64,000 bases of DNA from Paracoccaceae bacterium (GTDB lineage Bacteria > Pseudomonadota > Alphaproteobacteria > Rhodobacterales > Rhodobacteraceae), in NCBI GenBank assembly GCA_016124615.1, contig WGNF01000004.1:282659-346658 (forward strand), written 5' to 3'. The notes under the pieces were generated by a model. That model searched no databases. It was not told the origin of the DNA and saw only the letters and a program-made list of their open reading frames with translations. Shown here in pieces: positions 61,610 through 64,000 of the stretch. Within the stretch, counting starts at the first letter, position 1, and each line of letters opens with the position of its first letter. A program made the position numbers and the translations under genes.

Positions 61610-62115
61610 TCGCCGCCAGCGGCAATCTCCTTGGTCGGCCCGAACAAGTTATGCGCTTTTGCGCTCGCGCTAAACCACATTTCGAAGGCTATGCCGCTTG
61701 TCGCTCGGAACCCGGTCGATCGAAGAAGTCCCAGAGCCGCAATGTTGTCGCCGCGGACGTGTGCAATGACTTGGTCGGCACCGAGTTCCTGCGCGAGTGC
61801 GAATGAACGGAGTGTCAGCCTGGTTCCGACACGGCGCCGTTTTTTGTCGGAGCGAACCAAAAGTGCGAGCTCGCATTCTCGGTTGCCGAGTTCAACGAGC
61901 ATGGCGGCTCCGATCAATGCGTCTTCGTCCCAGGCCCAAGTCGCGTGAAACCCGCGACCCTTCGGAATAAGGAGTGGCGCGACTCCCGTGGCGTCAAGCA
62001 AACGACCAAACCGCGCACGAATATCTGCCGTGTCAAGTTTCGACACGAAATCCAAAATTTTAGAGTTCGTCGGAAGTTGCGATACGGATATACGGAGATC
62101 GTTGCTTTTGGACAT
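61600..62115 (-). CDS. GNAT family N-acetyltransferase
   Basis: The 171-residue protein has the GNAT core LLVRSDKKRRRVGTRLTLRSFALAQELGADQVIAHVRGDNIAALGLLRSTGFRATSG, with acetyl-CoA-binding Arg-rich motif A and the N-x-A-A-x2-L signature. Substrate unknown. It ends within the last codons of the AEC gene (10-nt overlap on the other strand). Confidence 0.82.
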   Translation of the reverse strand: MSKSNDLRISVSQLPTNSKILDFVSKLDTADIRARFGRLLDATGVAPLLIPKGRGFHATWAWDEDALIGAAMLVELGNRECELALLVRSDKKRRRVGTRLTLRSFALAQELGADQVIAHVRGDNIAALGLLRSTGFRATSGIAFEMWFSASAKAHNLFGPTKEIAAGGDQF

Positions 62116-62339
62116 AGGACAGCGCGCTCTTGCGGATCACGCCACTTTCGCCCTTCTTCATCCCGGAAACGACCGAGTAATTTGCGCGCGCGGGCGAGCA
62201 TTTCTCAACAACCTGAAATACTTTTCCGGCCGCATTCGAGATCTGAGTTGACGGCTGAATAGCCGTCCGATCTTCCTCCCGCCACGATTGTCGCGGAGCA
62301 CGACCAGAGCATCTCGGCGAGATTGCTTCCGCATGCTGA

Positions 62340-63317
62340 TCAGACGATACGGCCGGGAACGGCAGTTGGAATCTGACCTGTCTGCAGCCAGGTTAGAGGA
62401 ATGCGCCATAGGTTGTCCGCAAACCGGCTGTCGAAGAAGCCGAAGTGCCCAACGCCCGTCTCGCCGATCAGATAACTTATGAGCCTGAGATGAGTTTGGC
62501 TGGTGGAATCGAAATATGAGAGCAATCGCTCGACGGCCGCCTCGGTCCCGAACGGATCGTCCGTTAGGCTGATGGCGAGGAGAGGCGCGGTTAGCGACTG
62601 GAATTGACGGACCGGCACGTGCGATCCAAAGCGACCTGTTGAAAACCGTCTTCGCCAACGGCCCTCGAGGCTGCTGCTGCCAAAGGCCCAGTCGCGAACG
62701 ATGCCTTTCGGAGTGTCCTCTAACCATCCCATCCTCTTCCCCGGAAAGTAACCGAAACACTCCGTCACGAGCGGCATGAAGAGATGCCACTTGAGGAACA
62801 TCCGGGCCCGGACGTGTCGAGCATAGTCTCGCCAGTGAGCATATTGTGCGCCCACAGTCACCGCGCTGTTGATTAAGCCGTTCGACGGAGCGAGGCCAAG
62901 CATGAGACCGCCGATGCTGTGGGCAATGACATCGATGGGTTGCCCGGGGAACGCGTCCACGGCGTATTTGATGACCGCTTCAAAGTCCAAGCATCCCCAG
63001 TCCAACCAGGATGTGTTGAAGCCCCGCAAGCTTGCAGGGCGGGACTCACCGATGCCGCGGTAATCGTACACGATTACATCAAAGCCATGCCTGAAGAGAA
63101 AGGCGGCAAAACGGAAGTAATAGCGACAGCGCACCGACGTCGCAGAATTGATGATGACCACAGGCCGAGGTTCGCCCGAGGCGTCTCGCCGCCGCCAGAC
63201 GAAGCCACCGATTGGGAACCCGTCCACGGATGTCATTTGCACGGCATGAGCTTCCACGTCGAATTGCGACCGAGCGGGAGAATTCCACCGAAAGGGAGTG
63301 GCCGAATCTGAAACCAT
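62340..63317 (-). CDS. Alpha/beta hydrolase family protein
   Basis: The 325-residue protein has RPVVIINSATSVRCRYYFRFAAFLFRHGFDVIVYDYRGIGES, the nucleophile elbow DVIAHSIGGLML (serine in AHSIG) and a late catalytic histidine in GVGHFGFFDSRF. This group is annotated as serine hydrolases of unknown substrate. ATG 63317 is proposed, giving MVSDSATPFRWNSPARSQFDV; a longer start 156 nt upstream lacks a family-like sequence. 224 bp separates it from the GNAT gene. Confidence 0.85.
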   Translation of the reverse strand: MVSDSATPFRWNSPARSQFDVEAHAVQMTSVDGFPIGGFVWRRRDASGEPRPVVIINSATSVRCRYYFRFAAFLFRHGFDVIVYDYRGIGESRPASLRGFNTSWLDWGCLDFEAVIKYAVDAFPGQPIDVIAHSIGGLMLGLAPSNGLINSAVTVGAQYAHWRDYARHVRARMFLKWHLFMPLVTECFGYFPGKRMGWLEDTPKGIVRDWAFGSSSLEGRWRRRFSTGRFGSHVPVRQFQSLTAPLLAISLTDDPFGTEAAVERLLSYFDSTSQTHLRLISYLIGETGVGHFGFFDSRFADNLWRIPLTWLQTGQIPTAVPGRIV

Positions 63318-64000
63318 TTCTGTTGATCCGCCTAATGCGCAAGTGCCCATTGGGGCACGAGACTCAGCGCGAGCCGACGCCGGAGAGCCCGCTGGAAACC
63401 TTGATCTTTCGACGCAGTAGTCCTGCTCCTGTCGCCAATCACAAAAGAAAAATACTATTGTCGGAATCAACATTGCTCACCCATCAGGATCAGCGATGTG
63501 GTGTCCCAAGCGGGCTCCTTGTTGCGATCGTCGCTTGTGGATCGAAATTAGTTGGCCGCGAGGTACAAATTCTCTCTTGCTTGAACGCAGCCATCGTTCA
63601 AGCCTGCCGTAGCGGGTGAATCTTCCAAGACAGGTCTAAGCCGTAGGGTGGCCAAGATAAGGTGACCCGCCCGCCGCTGGTGGACACGTGCCCCAACATG
63701 GGCACGGCAGACGCCGTGGAATCGGGAGTAAAGCCGTGCTGCGATATCCAAGCCCCTATAATCCGGGAAGCGGCACCGGCGATTCCATCATTGATGCGCG
63801 CTCCCGTCGAACACATGGGGCGACAGATGAAGATCTCGTTAAGCGCGTCCGAGGAACATTCTTCTGTAATGGGGCGGTCAGTGTCAAGCATGGCCGCGAC
63901 AGCCAAATTGCATCCGCTGGCGTGACTGCCGCGGGGCGAGAGTGTCGGGACGGGAGTTATGTCTCGATTTCGTATTCTGTGGTGCCGCAAGGGGCGTTCG
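63318..64000. other. Right end of the window: no intact gene recognised
   Basis: This 683-bp stretch has no frame with a good ribosome binding site and recognisable domain. A minus-strand frame near 63601-63700 contains STSGGRVTLSW and GLDLSW, which resemble the C-terminal ATPase part of HWE-type histidine kinases. It may be decayed DNA between island modules. Confidence 0.4.
63598..63705 (-). pseudogene. Possible remnant of an HWE-family histidine kinase
   Basis: The frame reads GHVSTSGGRVTLSW then GLDLSWKI and stops. In HWE kinases a segment like GALSTPGGRVTLSW precedes such a motif. The upstream catalytic segments are not in any frame I could follow, so only a short fragment is left. This is a resemblance, not a firm match. 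Confidence 0.25.

Larger units (their letters stand above)
47544..64000. mobile_element. Genomic island integrated at tRNA-Met (right end beyond the window)
   Basis: From the tRNA-Met CCA to the window end the gene content switches to accessory functions, codon use becomes more A/T-rich than in the first 47 kb, and the first gene is a site-specific serine recombinase whose end overlaps the tRNA. I found no second copy of the tRNA-Met 3' sequence before 64000, so the island is longer than 16 kb. No conjugation genes are seen; it may be a non-conjugative integrative element. Confidence 0.75.

Noticed and set aside
62250..62267. Hairpin GACGGCT/AGCCGTC as terminator of the alpha/beta hydrolase
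   Set aside because: A perfect 7-bp stem exists, but it is about 75 bp past the stop and lacks a T tract; support is too weak for a feature.
62158..62790. A 210-codon minus-strand frame overlapping the alpha/beta hydrolase
   Set aside because: Same strand but shifted relative to the hydrolase, which has clear catalytic motifs; this frame is Arg/Ser-rich and featureless.

Overview
The window reads as chromosomal DNA of a GC-rich alphaproteobacterium, most likely a member of the Rhodobacteraceae (Rhodobacter/Gemmobacter/Tabrizicola-like). The basis is the mdh-sucCD-sucA arrangement, a sorbitol/mannitol operon (smoEFGK-smoS-mtlK) very close in content and order to the one known from Rhodobacter sphaeroides, small Rhodobacteraceae-type proteins (DUF1523, FYDLN-acid, DUF1127), and uniformly GC-rich codon use up to about 47.5 kb. 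No search was run; family calls come from reading the translations.

Layout. 1-4.1 kb: TCA genes (mdh, sucC, a small exported protein, sucD, start of sucA), all on the minus strand. 4.2-9.1 kb: a TSUP permease, aldose epimerase, and a divergent zinc-uptake locus (znuA / zur-znuC-znuB) with two candidate Zur boxes. 9.1-17 kb: DUF1523 protein, M20 deacylase, VOC protein, orphan peptide-type binding protein, cupin, a creatinase and a lone GT4 glycosyltransferase. 17-21.7 kb: a complete gluconate module (lactonase, 6-phosphogluconate dehydrogenase, two dehydrogenases, gluconokinase) with a lac-type operator palindrome. 23.5-29.1 kb: divergent L-threonate/tetronate catabolic operons (ltnD-otnI-epimerase and otnK-otnC-dehydrogenase). 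29-34.4 kb: small housekeeping and hypothetical genes, interrupted by a 1.5 kb islet. 35.6-43.8 kb: the smo/mtl polyol operon with its SorC regulator and a HAD phosphatase. 44-47.2 kb: mprF and a cytochrome b561.

Mobile and accessory DNA. (1) A tiny integrase-less islet (about 30.95-32.44 kb) sits against tRNA-Ala(GGC) between 42-bp direct repeats of the tRNA 3' half. It carries two overlapping genes, the second ending in a HEPN-type RN-x3-H motif; this is the best candidate for an undescribed defence or toxin-antitoxin system here. (2) A second AT-richer patch (34.67-35.46 kb) carries an MNT nucleotidyltransferase/HEPN pair. (3) From tRNA-Met(CAT) at 47.5 kb to the end of the window runs a large genomic island. 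Its large serine recombinase reads into the tRNA gene. The cargo is catabolic, detoxification and transport genes: a phosphite-dehydrogenase-like enzyme with LysR regulator, MFS and AEC exporters, LysE, GST, 2-hydroxychromene-2-carboxylate isomerase-like, enoyl-CoA hydratase, a GNAT-hotdog fusion and several GNATs. The distal att site is not in the window.

Regulatory logic visible in the DNA: paired GTGATCAC palindromes upstream of sucC recur at the start of the FCD-type GntR gene at 33.8 kb, suggesting that this regulator controls itself and the TCA operon. A perfect inverted repeat precedes smoE. A shared bipartite motif with identical 15-nt spacing lies upstream of two island genes, probably for the GcvA-like LysR encoded next to them.
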